Assembly (NCBI GenBank): GCA_965237635.1
Contig: CBDEFX010000002.1
Coordinates: 1,860,001-1,924,000, forward strand
Direction of reading: 5' to 3'
Length of the DNA: 64,000 nucleotides
Origin: CBDEFX01 sp965237635
GTDB taxonomy: Bacteria; Chloroflexota; Dehalococcoidia; Lucifugimonadales; CAUZJF01
Shown in pieces: positions 8,644-16,564 of this stretch. The first letter of the stretch is position 1; each line of letters starts with the position of its first letter. The notes beneath the pieces are model-generated. The model had not been told where the DNA came from. It worked only from the letters and a program-made list of their open reading frames with translations, and did not search any database. The position numbers were made by a program, and so were the translations under genes.

Positions 8644-10146
8644 CTACTGTTGATATACAGCTACAGAACGCCCGCGAGTGTAGCCGAATTGGTAGGCGCT
8701 GGCCTCCTGCGCCGGGACGACCTTTAAAGAACGACTGGTCTCCTGCGCCACTGTCTCAACCGTGCTCACAATGCGCTGGGCGTCGGAGGCGCTGTACTGC
8801 TTTTCAGAGCTGTCCCAAGGCAGGGTATCTGGTGATAACTCCTGCCGTCGCCTGAAAGGCCAATTGCTGGACAGACCTAGAGAGAACCGAACCCTTGCCG
8901 CCAGCCGCGATTTGAGCGGTTGTCCTGCACGCCCCATGCCGAACGCCCGTTCACGACATTTTTTGATGGCCACGCTTGAACGTCTACCGCCCGTTGCCTT
9001 CAGGATGGCGTCAGCTACTCGGTCGTGGGCGCAGCCATCAATGCGGTACAAGGAATTGGAAATCACTTGCTGCAGACTGGACTGTATCTCTTCCGGCTGT
9101 GTGTAGCGGTCTTCCAACGTAGCATTCAGCTTCTCGGTAAGACCATCAAGTGTCGTGCATCTAACGCTCAGATCATCGACGATAGGGACGGGTAGATGCT
9201 CTGGAATCCATGCGGCAGTGAAGGCCGGGATCCCGTATAAACTAGCGTCAACCGCGGTGGAACTGCCCCAGTGGATCAGCGCTTTCGCCCGCAACAACCA
9301 GCCGTCAACGGTTCCCTGCTTCACCAGATGCAAGTTGGGCAGCCGTTGCAACAGGGATCGGTAAGTATCATCGTTCTCGAAAGGATGAGGTCGAAAAATA
9401 AAAGTGGCGCCCGGAATCTCAGCGGCGACATGATTCGCTAGAGAGGCTAGACCCTCTAATGCTTCCGACTGTGTGCGTCTCCACTTCTCGGTGAATCTTC
9501 TATCGTAGGAGTAGGAGGACACCAGCATTTCCTGTTCCCTTTCGGGGCTGTGGAAACGCGGATTGGCCAATGTGAAGCTGCTGTTGATGAGCACCAATGG
9601 TGAAAGATATTTATCTGCGTATTTTGATAGCTGCCGGCTTGTCTCACGCCACCTTTCGGCATGAAAGTCGAAACGTGGGGAGCCGGTTACTGCAACCTGC
9701 TCGGATCTGTACCAGCCAGCTTTAATCGCGTAGTTGGCGAACGCGGGGGACCAAGCGCAAAAACAGGCTATTTGATGGCGTATGTTCCTGTCCGGCGCCA
9801 TGCTGATGGCATACTCTTCTAACGCGTCAGGAGTATCGGACAATCTTGAGGAAGCGGCGTCAGGACTGGTAACCGCCGAGGGAGGCACGCTGCTGAATAT
9901 GCTCCCTTCAGAGTCTAGCACTCCCACCCGTATATCGGCCTCCATCAGCTGTCGCGCCAGCTCTTGATTGGCTGGGCGAAAGTAGCTAAACAAAACAAAA
10001 TCCGGCGCTAGGTGCCACAACTCAATATTCCGGAGGTTGACCGGGACAAGATAGCAAGTTGCCCCGCTCCGGCAAAGCCGCCAGGCCAACAGCACCAGGC
10101 CGGGCAAGTCTCGGTAGGGGTTGTCCACGACGAGGGCTATGCGCAT
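8644..10146 (-). CDS. Surface carbohydrate biosynthesis protein, glycosyltransferase-like
   Basis: This 500-residue protein resembles the surface-carbohydrate (BFO_1060-like) and CDP-glycerol glycerophosphotransferase-like group with a GT-B fold. An N-terminal Rossmann half starts MRIALVVDNPYRDLPGLVLLA. The C-terminal half holds the nucleotide-sugar signature FIFRPHPFEND and later IHWGSSTAVDASLYGIPAF. The last ~110 residues are basic and not recognisable. It lies between neuC and the broken methyltransferase gene, and probably transfers or polymerises a nonulosonic or related sugar. Donor and acceptor are unknown. Confidence 0.72.
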   Translation of the reverse strand: MRIALVVDNPYRDLPGLVLLAWRLCRSGATCYLVPVNLRNIELWHLAPDFVLFSYFRPANQELARQLMEADIRVGVLDSEGSIFSSVPPSAVTSPDAASSRLSDTPDALEEYAISMAPDRNIRHQIACFCAWSPAFANYAIKAGWYRSEQVAVTGSPRFDFHAERWRETSRQLSKYADKYLSPLVLINSSFTLANPRFHSPEREQEMLVSSYSYDRRFTEKWRRTQSEALEGLASLANHVAAEIPGATFIFRPHPFENDDTYRSLLQRLPNLHLVKQGTVDGWLLRAKALIHWGSSTAVDASLYGIPAFTAAWIPEHLPVPIVDDLSVRCTTLDGLTEKLNATLEDRYTQPEEIQSSLQQVISNSLYRIDGCAHDRVADAILKATGGRRSSVAIKKCRERAFGMGRAGQPLKSRLAARVRFSLGLSSNWPFRRRQELSPDTLPWDSSEKQYSASDAQRIVSTVETVAQETSRSLKVVPAQEASAYQFGYTRGRSVAVYQQ

Positions 10147-10216
10147 AGCCAGCTAACGTAATGAACGTAATGGGTGGACAAATCCAACTCGGCCGCGTCG
10201 GTCGAAATCCAACGAG

Positions 10217-11389
10217 CTAGGCTCCAACCAATGAGTCTGGCTCTGCCAACGGTGCAATTCGTCCCAGGTCTTGAAACTGCTTCTGACGAGAAGTCTCCCA
10301 CAAACGGGAGTCTCGCAAGGCGGCCATGAAGGCTTCGGCACTATTCCCTTGGCCGAAGTGTAGAGATGGGGCTACTGATATCGGCAGACTGTTTAGGGCT
10401 TCCAGAATGTCTTCCTTCTTTTCCGGCACGTTGACTATCGAATGATGATGAAACCGGTTCATCTGCCGGCTGCCAATGTTGATAGATGGGACGCCGTAAA
10501 CAGGTGCGTCACGGACGCCAGAGCTCGAATTACCCACGATAGCCTTGGCGTGCCTGAGCAGAGCCAGAAAATACTCAAACCGCATGGACGGGAGCAGGCG
10601 GAATTGGGGCTGGCCTTGCAGCGAGAGGATGGCCTCCATAATGATACCTGAGCCAGAGTCATTATTAGGGTAGATGACCACAAAATTCCAGCCGGAGGCC
10701 CGAACAGCGTCGATGACCGCCTTAATATTCCGCTTGAGAACATGCAACTCTGTCGTCACCGGGTGGTAGGCGAAAACAGCGTATTCGCCAAAATCAATTT
10801 CGTATCTTCGCTTTGCTTCTGACAGGCTTGGCACGCGGTTCGAAAGCATGATGTCCACGTCAGGGGAGCCAATAACAAAAATCGATCTCGCGTATTCCCC
10901 CATTTGGATTAGGCGCTCTTTCGCTTCCTCGTTAGCTGTGAAATGCAGGTGCGACAGTTTGCTTACCGCGTGGCGGATTAGCTCATCCACCGTCCCGGAG
11001 ACCTCGCCCCCTTCTACGTGCGCCACCAGGACGTTGTTCAGTGCGCCGACAATGGCGCCAGCCAACGCTTCCACACGGTCGCCGTGGACCACAATGAGGT
11101 CGGCGGTGTGTTCACGAACATGATAGCCGAGCCCCTGGATCGTGTTTGCCAGCACCAAATCCATCTGGGAGTTAACGGTGCTAATCTGGTTAATATACGA
11201 GTGGATATTGAGGAATCCGTGATCAGTTATCTCTTCGACAGTGGAACCATACCGGGAGAGCATGTGCATCCCCGTGACGAAGATATGGGACTCGAACTCG
11301 GCCGATTTCTCGACCTGTTCAATCAAGGGTTTGAGCTTGCCAAAGTCGGCTCTCGTGCCAGTAAGGAACAGAATTTTCCGGGCAGACAT
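10217..11389 (-). CDS. neuC: UDP-N-acetylglucosamine 2-epimerase, hydrolysing type (NeuC-like)
   Basis: This 390-residue enzyme is predicted to convert UDP-GlcNAc, or a related UDP- or GDP-sugar, to the free 2-epimer. That is the step before nonulosonate condensation. Family marks are FLTGTRADFGKLKPL at the N terminus, VHGDRVEAL and AHVEGGEVSGTVDELIRH in the middle, and GNSSSGVRDAPVYGVPSINIG near the UDP site. It follows neuB with a 14-bp gap, so the pathway order NeuC-NeuB-NeuA is encoded together. A LegG-like role in legionaminate synthesis is equally compatible. Confidence 0.92.
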   Translation of the reverse strand: MSARKILFLTGTRADFGKLKPLIEQVEKSAEFESHIFVTGMHMLSRYGSTVEEITDHGFLNIHSYINQISTVNSQMDLVLANTIQGLGYHVREHTADLIVVHGDRVEALAGAIVGALNNVLVAHVEGGEVSGTVDELIRHAVSKLSHLHFTANEEAKERLIQMGEYARSIFVIGSPDVDIMLSNRVPSLSEAKRRYEIDFGEYAVFAYHPVTTELHVLKRNIKAVIDAVRASGWNFVVIYPNNDSGSGIIMEAILSLQGQPQFRLLPSMRFEYFLALLRHAKAIVGNSSSGVRDAPVYGVPSINIGSRQMNRFHHHSIVNVPEKKEDILEALNSLPISVAPSLHFGQGNSAEAFMAALRDSRLWETSRQKQFQDLGRIAPLAEPDSLVGA

Positions 11390-11403
11390 CTTGACGCTGA
11401 GAC

Positions 11404-12435
11404 CTACTGCACGTCAGCCCAGGTAAGCTGAGTATCTTTGGGAATATTGCCCCTCGCGTTTCTATCTAGTAGTTCCTCAAAGTGAACAGCCAGAATCTCC
11501 CCGGTGCCGGGCCGCTTGACCCAGATGTTGTCCCTGGAAAGCGTATCTCCCTCTGCAATATCCTGAATCGAGACAATGCTGGCGTAGGCGAAATCAATAG
11601 TCGGTTGCTCTTCCGGAAGGATCCCCTTGGTGCCGCCGCGTGCCTGGAATACTGAACGTGACCCCTCGATTAGGTCCGTCAGTTCCTCCGGGTCAATAGA
11701 TATAGGCACATCCGGGCCGGGCCAGGTCTTGTCCGACGTGAAGTGTTTCTCCAGAAGGCTCGCTCCCAGGGCCACAGCAGCAAAGCAGGTGTAGTTGCCG
11801 ATGGAATGGTCGCTTTGCCCAATTACCGCATCAGGGAAGCGGTCCGCCAACTCCCGCAAGGCTCCTAACCGGACCTTGTAGTATGGGGTTGGATACATGG
11901 AGGTGCAATTGTTGAGGACAAAAGGGACTCCCGCCTGGCGGAGGATCTCGGCGGCGGGCGTGATCGACGCGATGTCGTTCATCCCGGTGCTTACGATCAT
12001 GGGCTTGCGGTAAGCCGCGATGTGCCGAATAAGCGGATAGTTGTTGCACTCCCCAGACCCTATCTTGTACCAGGCAACATCCATCCTCTCGAGACGCTCG
12101 GCAGCGGCTCTGGAAAAGGGAGTGCAGAGGTAGATCATGCCTTTGGATTCCACATACTTTTTGAGGCTAATCTCCTGTGCCTCGGTGAGAGCGCACCGGG
12201 CCATAATATCCCAGATAGTCTCTGCGGCATTTCCCGGAATGACATCATTGGGAATCATCTCATCTTCGATGACATGTGATTGGAATTTGACACACTCACA
12301 CCCGGCAGCGAAGGCGTCGTCCACCATGCGAATGGCCTTCTCATAGTCACCCTCATGGTTAATGCCAATCTCAGCAATCACCAGTGGCGGGTGATCGGGT
12401 CCAATCTTTCGATCGTTAACCTCAAACTCACTCAT
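11404..12435 (-). CDS. neuB: N-acetylneuraminate (nonulosonate) synthase NeuB
   Basis: This enzyme condenses phosphoenolpyruvate with a 2-acetamido hexose to form a nonulosonic acid. The TIM-barrel domain shows VIAEIGINHEGDYEKA, VKFQSHVIEDE, YKIGSGECNNYPLI and LEKHFTSDK. A C-terminal SAF (antifreeze-like) domain covers the last ~60 residues. The frame is open to 12486. ATG 12435 is chosen because GGAGG lies 6 nt upstream and the resulting 8-bp overlap with the preceding neuA stop is typical for this operon. The protein is 343 residues, normal for NeuB/LegI. Confidence 0.95.
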   Translation of the reverse strand: MSEFEVNDRKIGPDHPPLVIAEIGINHEGDYEKAIRMVDDAFAAGCECVKFQSHVIEDEMIPNDVIPGNAAETIWDIMARCALTEAQEISLKKYVESKGMIYLCTPFSRAAAERLERMDVAWYKIGSGECNNYPLIRHIAAYRKPMIVSTGMNDIASITPAAEILRQAGVPFVLNNCTSMYPTPYYKVRLGALRELADRFPDAVIGQSDHSIGNYTCFAAVALGASLLEKHFTSDKTWPGPDVPISIDPEELTDLIEGSRSVFQARGGTKGILPEEQPTIDFAYASIVSIQDIAEGDTLSRDNIWVKRPGTGEILAVHFEELLDRNARGNIPKDTQLTWADVQ

Positions 12436-13180
12436 TGCGCTCCTCCTGTGCTCTTGGTGTGCTGGCAACGACCCACCCCACCCCATCCCTGACTATCAGT
12501 TCGGCGAGATAATGGTCCCATGCGGAGTCGATCTGCAATGATCGTTCTGGCGGCATGACATAGCCGAGCATGCCTTCTGGATAGAAGGTCTGTCTGGACA
12601 ACAACGAGTCGGATCGATTCATGTAGATTGCGCCGTTAGCGAAATAGGCCGGAGGTAAATCCTGGCGGCGAGGATAGGGGAGGTCGCTTGGAATGAACTC
12701 CGCCAGAGCACCCTGATCGGTCAACTGGTAGGTCAGGTAAGGGTGGTGGTGTGTTGCCATGACCGAGACTACGGCCTCGGCATTCGTTGCTCTGGCGAGC
12801 TCAATCACTTCGTCTATGTCTTCCACGGTCCGAAATGGTGACGTAGGCTGGAGCAACACCAGATACTCTGGACGAAACTCTTCGTGCTTTTCCAGCCACC
12901 TGATGGCGTGGATTACCGCAGAAATGTGGGGAGAATCATCCTGAGCCAGCTCCTTCGGGCGCAGGAAGGGTACGGAGGCTCCGCATGTTTGTGCGATATC
13001 GGCAATCTCATGGTCGTCGGTTGAGACGATTAATTGATACAGTTTCCGGCTTTGCAGTGCTGCTTCGATGGTCCAGGCAATCAACGGTTTGCCACCTAGC
13101 AAAGCGACGTTTTTCCGGGGAATGGACTGTGAGTCGCCTCGGGCCGTTATGAGGGCTACGATTCGCCCCTGCTCACCCAC
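12428..13180 (-). CDS. neuA: Acylneuraminate cytidylyltransferase family protein (NeuA-like, copy 2)
   Basis: A 250-residue CMP-sugar synthetase, encoded directly before neuB. The nucleotide loop reads ALITARGDSQSIPRKN: the usual Gly-Ser-Lys is changed to Asp-Ser-Gln, so the conserved Lys is absent here but present in copy 1. LLQPTSPFR and the C-terminal QIDSAWD segment are kept. The two copies are clearly diverged and may activate different nonulosonates, or this copy may have altered activity. Because it sits in the neuB/neuC unit it is the likelier partner of NeuB. Confidence 0.85.
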   Translation of the reverse strand: MGEQGRIVALITARGDSQSIPRKNVALLGGKPLIAWTIEAALQSRKLYQLIVSTDDHEIADIAQTCGASVPFLRPKELAQDDSPHISAVIHAIRWLEKHEEFRPEYLVLLQPTSPFRTVEDIDEVIELARATNAEAVVSVMATHHHPYLTYQLTDQGALAEFIPSDLPYPRRQDLPPAYFANGAIYMNRSDSLLSRQTFYPEGMLGYVMPPERSLQIDSAWDHYLAELIVRDGVGWVVASTPRAQEERNE

Positions 13181-13250
13181 GGCATACGAACCTTAGATGA
13201 TCCACTAATTGTTCGTTCTTTCTGCTAGAAGGCTGAACGGTTTGTCCAGG

Positions 13251-14468
13251 CTACATTGCCTCCCATACGGTGTGGCGCGGCTTCCATTCACCATTCTCCT
13301 TTTTCCACAGGTGGGGGGATCTAGCCTTATCGCACAGATCCAAGAAGTGGTCCGGGCCTATGTCCAGGTATTCCATTACCTCGTGGAAGTAACGCTCAGG
13401 AAACTCCCCGTCAAAACGGCGTACGAGGGCCGCGCCTTCTGCTCGCGTCAAATGCTTGTTCCTTATCTCCTGAGAGGCGTCGTAGGTTGCCCTGCCAATG
13501 CCGAATTTCAGATAGGTTGTGTAATAGTGCAGCCCGTCGATCCGGTCATCCAGACTACTGTACTTGCTGTAGGTGCCTTCGGTACGCTCTGGATTCGCCT
13601 CGAACCCGGTGTGTTCTACTACGTAGTAGTATGCTTCCTGCGGCGTCCATTTCAAATAGTAGCCCAGGTAATGGACTTCGATGCTTGATCCCGATAGATC
13701 ACCGTGGTCCGGAGGGAGATACGGCATCAGATCATTGAGAGAGAGTTCATACCGCTCGGTCAGCTCAGGGATCGAGACACCGCCCAGATAGATTTCAGAT
13801 AAGTTCCGCGTTGAGTAGTACGACTTGTCACGCAGCGAGCTTTCGTTGTCTGCGATGGGATTACCGTACTCGGCCTCGTTTTCGCCATAGAAAATGAGCT
13901 GAATTCCCTCACGTAGAGCAACCTTTGGAGCAAGGTTCTTCTGACCCAAAATGAACGTCTGGAAGGGGTGCAGCAAATGCTCTATCCCGAGCCTGGTCAG
14001 CAGACGGTGTACCCGGCCGTTTGGCTTAAGAGTGACGTTATCGAAGCCACCCACCTCAATCCAATTGCGAAAATTTTGCATGCCAATGTCGGTATAGATG
14101 ATCGGTGGCCAAGTCACCGTCAGAGGATGCATGTCGTACTTGTATTTCAGGACATGGGCCGAATAGCCGCTGTCCTTTCCGCCACTGCCAGACACGATGC
14201 AGTCATAGCGTCCGTCATTTCGCCGGTGCTTATCCAGCAATCGCAGCAGATCTATTTCCCTCGCCTCCCAGTCAATTCCCTCTTTCTGATCGGCGAAGTG
14301 ACAGGCATCGCACACACCTTGCTCGTCAATATGGAGGGTCGGGGTCCGACGGTCAGAAGTGTGCCTGAATTCAGGAAATGACGATGGCCGCTGGTTGGTC
14401 ATTACGCATCGCCGACAGAATCTGACCTCCTGGGGGAGTCCATAGTAGGCGTCCAGCGATTCAGCCAT
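13251..14468 (-). CDS. wbpG: N-acetyl sugar amidotransferase (WbpG/PseA/LegX-like)
   Basis: This 405-residue ATP-dependent amidotransferase should turn an acetamido group of a sugar into an acetamidino group, using ammonia from the HisH/HisF-like pair encoded next to it. It shows paired zinc-type cysteines at the N terminus (CRRCVM and CDACHF), a PP-loop ATP site SGSGGKDS near residue 96 and a conserved core YGENEAEYG. The stop of hisH is 3 bp upstream. The trio WbpG-HisH-HisF is known in pathways making acetamidino sugars for O-antigen and flagellin glycans. Here the substrate may be the nonulosonate or its precursor. Confidence 0.9.
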   Translation of the reverse strand: MAESLDAYYGLPQEVRFCRRCVMTNQRPSSFPEFRHTSDRRTPTLHIDEQGVCDACHFADQKEGIDWEAREIDLLRLLDKHRRNDGRYDCIVSGSGGKDSGYSAHVLKYKYDMHPLTVTWPPIIYTDIGMQNFRNWIEVGGFDNVTLKPNGRVHRLLTRLGIEHLLHPFQTFILGQKNLAPKVALREGIQLIFYGENEAEYGNPIADNESSLRDKSYYSTRNLSEIYLGGVSIPELTERYELSLNDLMPYLPPDHGDLSGSSIEVHYLGYYLKWTPQEAYYYVVEHTGFEANPERTEGTYSKYSSLDDRIDGLHYYTTYLKFGIGRATYDASQEIRNKHLTRAEGAALVRRFDGEFPERYFHEVMEYLDIGPDHFLDLCDKARSPHLWKKENGEWKPRHTVWEAM

Positions 14469-14471
14469 CCG

Positions 14472-15134
14472 TTACCTTTGACCCTCTTTCTGCGCTCGGA
14501 CTAGTCTAAACAAATTTCGGTATACCTGTAACCCTTTCGGTCCACTGCGTTCCGGGTGAAACTGGAACGCGAACACATTGCGCCGAGCCAGGCTCGAACA
14601 GAACTCGATCTCGCCATAACGCGTGGTTGTCAGCACAATGGACGAGTCCCGCGGAATCGCGTAGTAAGAGTGAACGAAATACATAAATTCACCACTTTCG
14701 ACCCCTGTGAGGATCGGCCCAGAACGATCTGTGTTGTGATAGATGCGATTCCATCCGATCTGAGGTACTTTCGAATTAGAGTTGAACCGGACGACCGGGC
14801 CGTCGAAGATCCCGATGCCCTTATGTTTGCCAAACTCGGAACTCTCAGTCATAAGAAGCTGCATACCAAGACAGATACCAATTAGAGGTTTGTCAGATGC
14901 AGCGACCTCTTTGAGCGGTCCGGCCAGGTCAAGTCTGTTCAGCGTTCGCATCCCGTCACCAAAGGCTCCAACGCCTGGGAGGATGACGGCGTCAGCCGCA
15001 AGCACTATGTCCCGAGAGGACGTGACGGTGGCACCCAAGCCGACATGCTCACAGGCCCGTTTGACACTGAACAGGTTCCCCAACCCGATGTCAACTATCG
15101 CGACCTTCCCGTCAGCCGCGTCAGGCATTGGCAA
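14472..15134 (-). CDS. hisH: HisH-like glutamine amidotransferase subunit of sugar amidation
   Basis: A class I glutamine amidotransferase of 220 residues that releases ammonia from glutamine. The catalytic triad is visible: Cys in GICLGMQLL, and His and Glu in FQFHPERSG. The Gly-rich LPGVGAFGDGM loop is typical of HisH. It overlaps the hisF-like gene by 14 bp and is followed by the amidotransferase gene, so it should feed ammonia to sugar amidation rather than to histidine synthesis. No other histidine genes are in the window. ATG 15128 is an alternative start. Confidence 0.92.
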   Translation of the reverse strand: MPMPDAADGKVAIVDIGLGNLFSVKRACEHVGLGATVTSSRDIVLAADAVILPGVGAFGDGMRTLNRLDLAGPLKEVAASDKPLIGICLGMQLLMTESSEFGKHKGIGIFDGPVVRFNSNSKVPQIGWNRIYHNTDRSGPILTGVESGEFMYFVHSYYAIPRDSSIVLTTTRYGEIEFCSSLARRNVFAFQFHPERSGPKGLQVYRNLFRLVRAQKEGQR

Positions 15135-15996
15135 CCTCGTCGGCGGGGTAACGGCAGTCTACCCCTTGCCGGACGAGGTATCCTTTGATTGAGGTAAGAG
15201 TGGTGTCTTCGAAGTTCAAGAACCCCATGCCGCGGCGCAGGAACTCGGTGTTGCCCTCCCGAGGATAACTATTGGCGCTGTAGCTCATTTTCTTGACGTG
15301 GCCATAGTGCAGTATCGAGGCTAGGCTCACCGCGTCCGCCTTTCCCTCGAAGATCACGTCACGGATGTGTTCGGCCGTTCCCGCTCCGCCGCACGCTATC
15401 ACCGGAATCGATACTGACTCGGCGATCGTTCTGGTGAGTTCCAGATCGAACCCGGTGCCTGTGCCTTCCCGATCTATCGAGGTCACCATGATCTCGCCTG
15501 CGCCAAGCTCCTCAGCCGTTCGGGCCCACTTCATGGCGTCAACGCCGCTCTTCTCGCGGCCGTAATCGGTGTAGGCTTCGTACGTACCATCTGTTTTCTT
15601 GATTGCCTCGATGGAAACGACGATCGTGGAGGAACCAAATCGGCGTGAAGCATCGCGGACTAGCTGGGGGTGATGGACAGCGGCTGTATTTAGAGCCACC
15701 TTGTCTGCTCCGGACCGCAACACAGTTCGTATATCTTCTACGCTTCGCAATCCACCTCCGACGGTTAGGGGTATGAAAATCTCTTGCGCTGTTGTTTTGA
15801 TGATGTCGACCAGGCTATTTCGACCGTAAAGACTGGCCACAGCATCCATGTAGAACAACTCGTCCGCCCCGCCTTCATAGTAGTAGCGGGCGTAATCTTC
15901 CGGCTTGCCCAGAACACGCAGTCCTTCGAGGTGAATACCCTTGACTACGTTCGGTCCCTTGATGTCAAGACGCGGTATCAAGCGAACATTGGCCAT
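15121..15996 (-). CDS. hisF: HisF-like cyclase-family subunit of sugar amidation
   Basis: A 291-residue (beta/alpha)8 protein of the HisF family, longer than histidine HisF (about 250). It keeps the first catalytic Asp (IPRLDIKG), the Lys of VVKG and the phosphate loops LTVGGGL and CGGAGT. The second catalytic Asp of histidine HisF is replaced by Glu (IVVSIEAIKK). This suggests it is used as an ammonia channel and scaffold for the WbpG-like enzyme rather than as a true cyclase. It is the first firm gene of the nonulosonate operon. Confidence 0.9.
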   Translation of the reverse strand: MANVRLIPRLDIKGPNVVKGIHLEGLRVLGKPEDYARYYYEGGADELFYMDAVASLYGRNSLVDIIKTTAQEIFIPLTVGGGLRSVEDIRTVLRSGADKVALNTAAVHHPQLVRDASRRFGSSTIVVSIEAIKKTDGTYEAYTDYGREKSGVDAMKWARTAEELGAGEIMVTSIDREGTGTGFDLELTRTIAESVSIPVIACGGAGTAEHIRDVIFEGKADAVSLASILHYGHVKKMSYSANSYPREGNTEFLRRGMGFLNFEDTTLTSIKGYLVRQGVDCRYPADEVANA

Positions 15997-16018
15997 GCCT
16001 CTGGTTACCCCTTCAAGC

Positions 16019-16324
16019 TCAGATGCCGAACTCCCGACGCGAGTACGCCCGGATTCTAGGCGTTACAGAGCTGAATCGAGGTTTGAGTGCACTCCCGTCC
16101 AAGTTCATCACGTCGAAACCTGACTTCGTCAACGGCGTAGGCTGCGGTAGGCGGATGTGGACCCGAGAGGGCTCTCTCAGGTTCAAAACGGCAACAGACC
16201 AGGTTTGGCCATTCTCATAAAAGGCAGGGCTCGCGCCGATTTCACGCACCACCCTCTGTAGGAGTACGTTTTGAGGGCGCACGCCAACTCCGACCGAGCC
16301 GGGTACGGCTTTGGGAGGCTCCAC
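16019..16324 (-). CDS. Small ORF, unrecognised, possibly a gene remnant
   Basis: This 101-residue frame (GTG start) ends 22 bp before the hisF-like gene. Text such as SPAFYENGQTWSVAVLNLRE and DVMNLDGSALKPRF looks like the end of a beta-sandwich domain. The same frame continues upstream past one TAG to an ATG at 16517, just after the promoter. It could therefore be a short gene with an amber codon, or the tail of a larger lost gene. No good ribosome site is seen. Function unknown. Confidence 0.4.
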   Translation of the reverse strand: MEPPKAVPGSVGVGVRPQNVLLQRVVREIGASPAFYENGQTWSVAVLNLREPSRVHIRLPQPTPLTKSGFDVMNLDGSALKPRFSSVTPRIRAYSRREFGI

Positions 16325-16519
16325 TACTGCTGCACCCGGTGGGACAGTCCTGCCGTGCTATGATGAACGCCCTCGGAGCCGTGGCTGCGACGAACAGGCG
16401 TCTATGGTGGGGCGGCCGTGGCGGAAGAGAGGCCGAGTGGTTTCACCGACCACACCCACGGCGCTTGGTCGGTCCGAATTAGCCGACAATTCATACCGTT
16501 CATAAAACGAACACATAGT

Positions 16520-16548
16520 AGGATATACTGAAGCTGAGCAACTGTCAA
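16520..16548 (-). promoter_or_regulatory. Promoter of the nonulosonate/polysaccharide operon
   Basis: On the minus strand a perfect -35 TTGACA (16543-16548) is followed by a 17-bp spacer and TATCCT (16520-16525). The -35 lies inside the 16-bp box shared with 23888-23903. An alternative -10, TATATC, has 15-bp spacing. Confidence 0.7.
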
Positions 16549-16557
16549 GTACCTACA
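16542..16557. promoter_or_regulatory. Shared 16-bp box, copy A (CTGTCAAGTACCTACA)
   Basis: Identical to 23888-23903. It overlaps the -35 hexamer of the operon promoter and extends upstream of it, as an operator or activator site would. AAGCTG is also conserved beside both copies, at a different distance. The IS66 target duplication begins on its last base. Confidence 0.65.
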
Positions 16558-16564
16558 GGTATGG
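16557..16564. repeat. Target-site duplication of IS66-type element, left copy
   Basis: AGGTATGG directly before the left terminal repeat, repeated exactly at 18010-18017. Eight bases is standard for IS66. Confidence 0.93.

Noticed and set aside
8665..8735. tRNA-Leu-like text (GCCGAATTGGTAGGCGC)
   Set aside because: It lies inside the C-terminal coding part of the glycosyltransferase-like gene and lacks a matching acceptor stem and T arm.
16420..16495. tRNA-Ser-like D-arm (GGCCGAGTGGTT) and T-loop-like GGTCCGAATTAG before the IS66 element
   Set aside because: The span is too short for a class II tRNA, no anticodon stem forms and the ends do not pair. It may be chance or a very degraded remnant.
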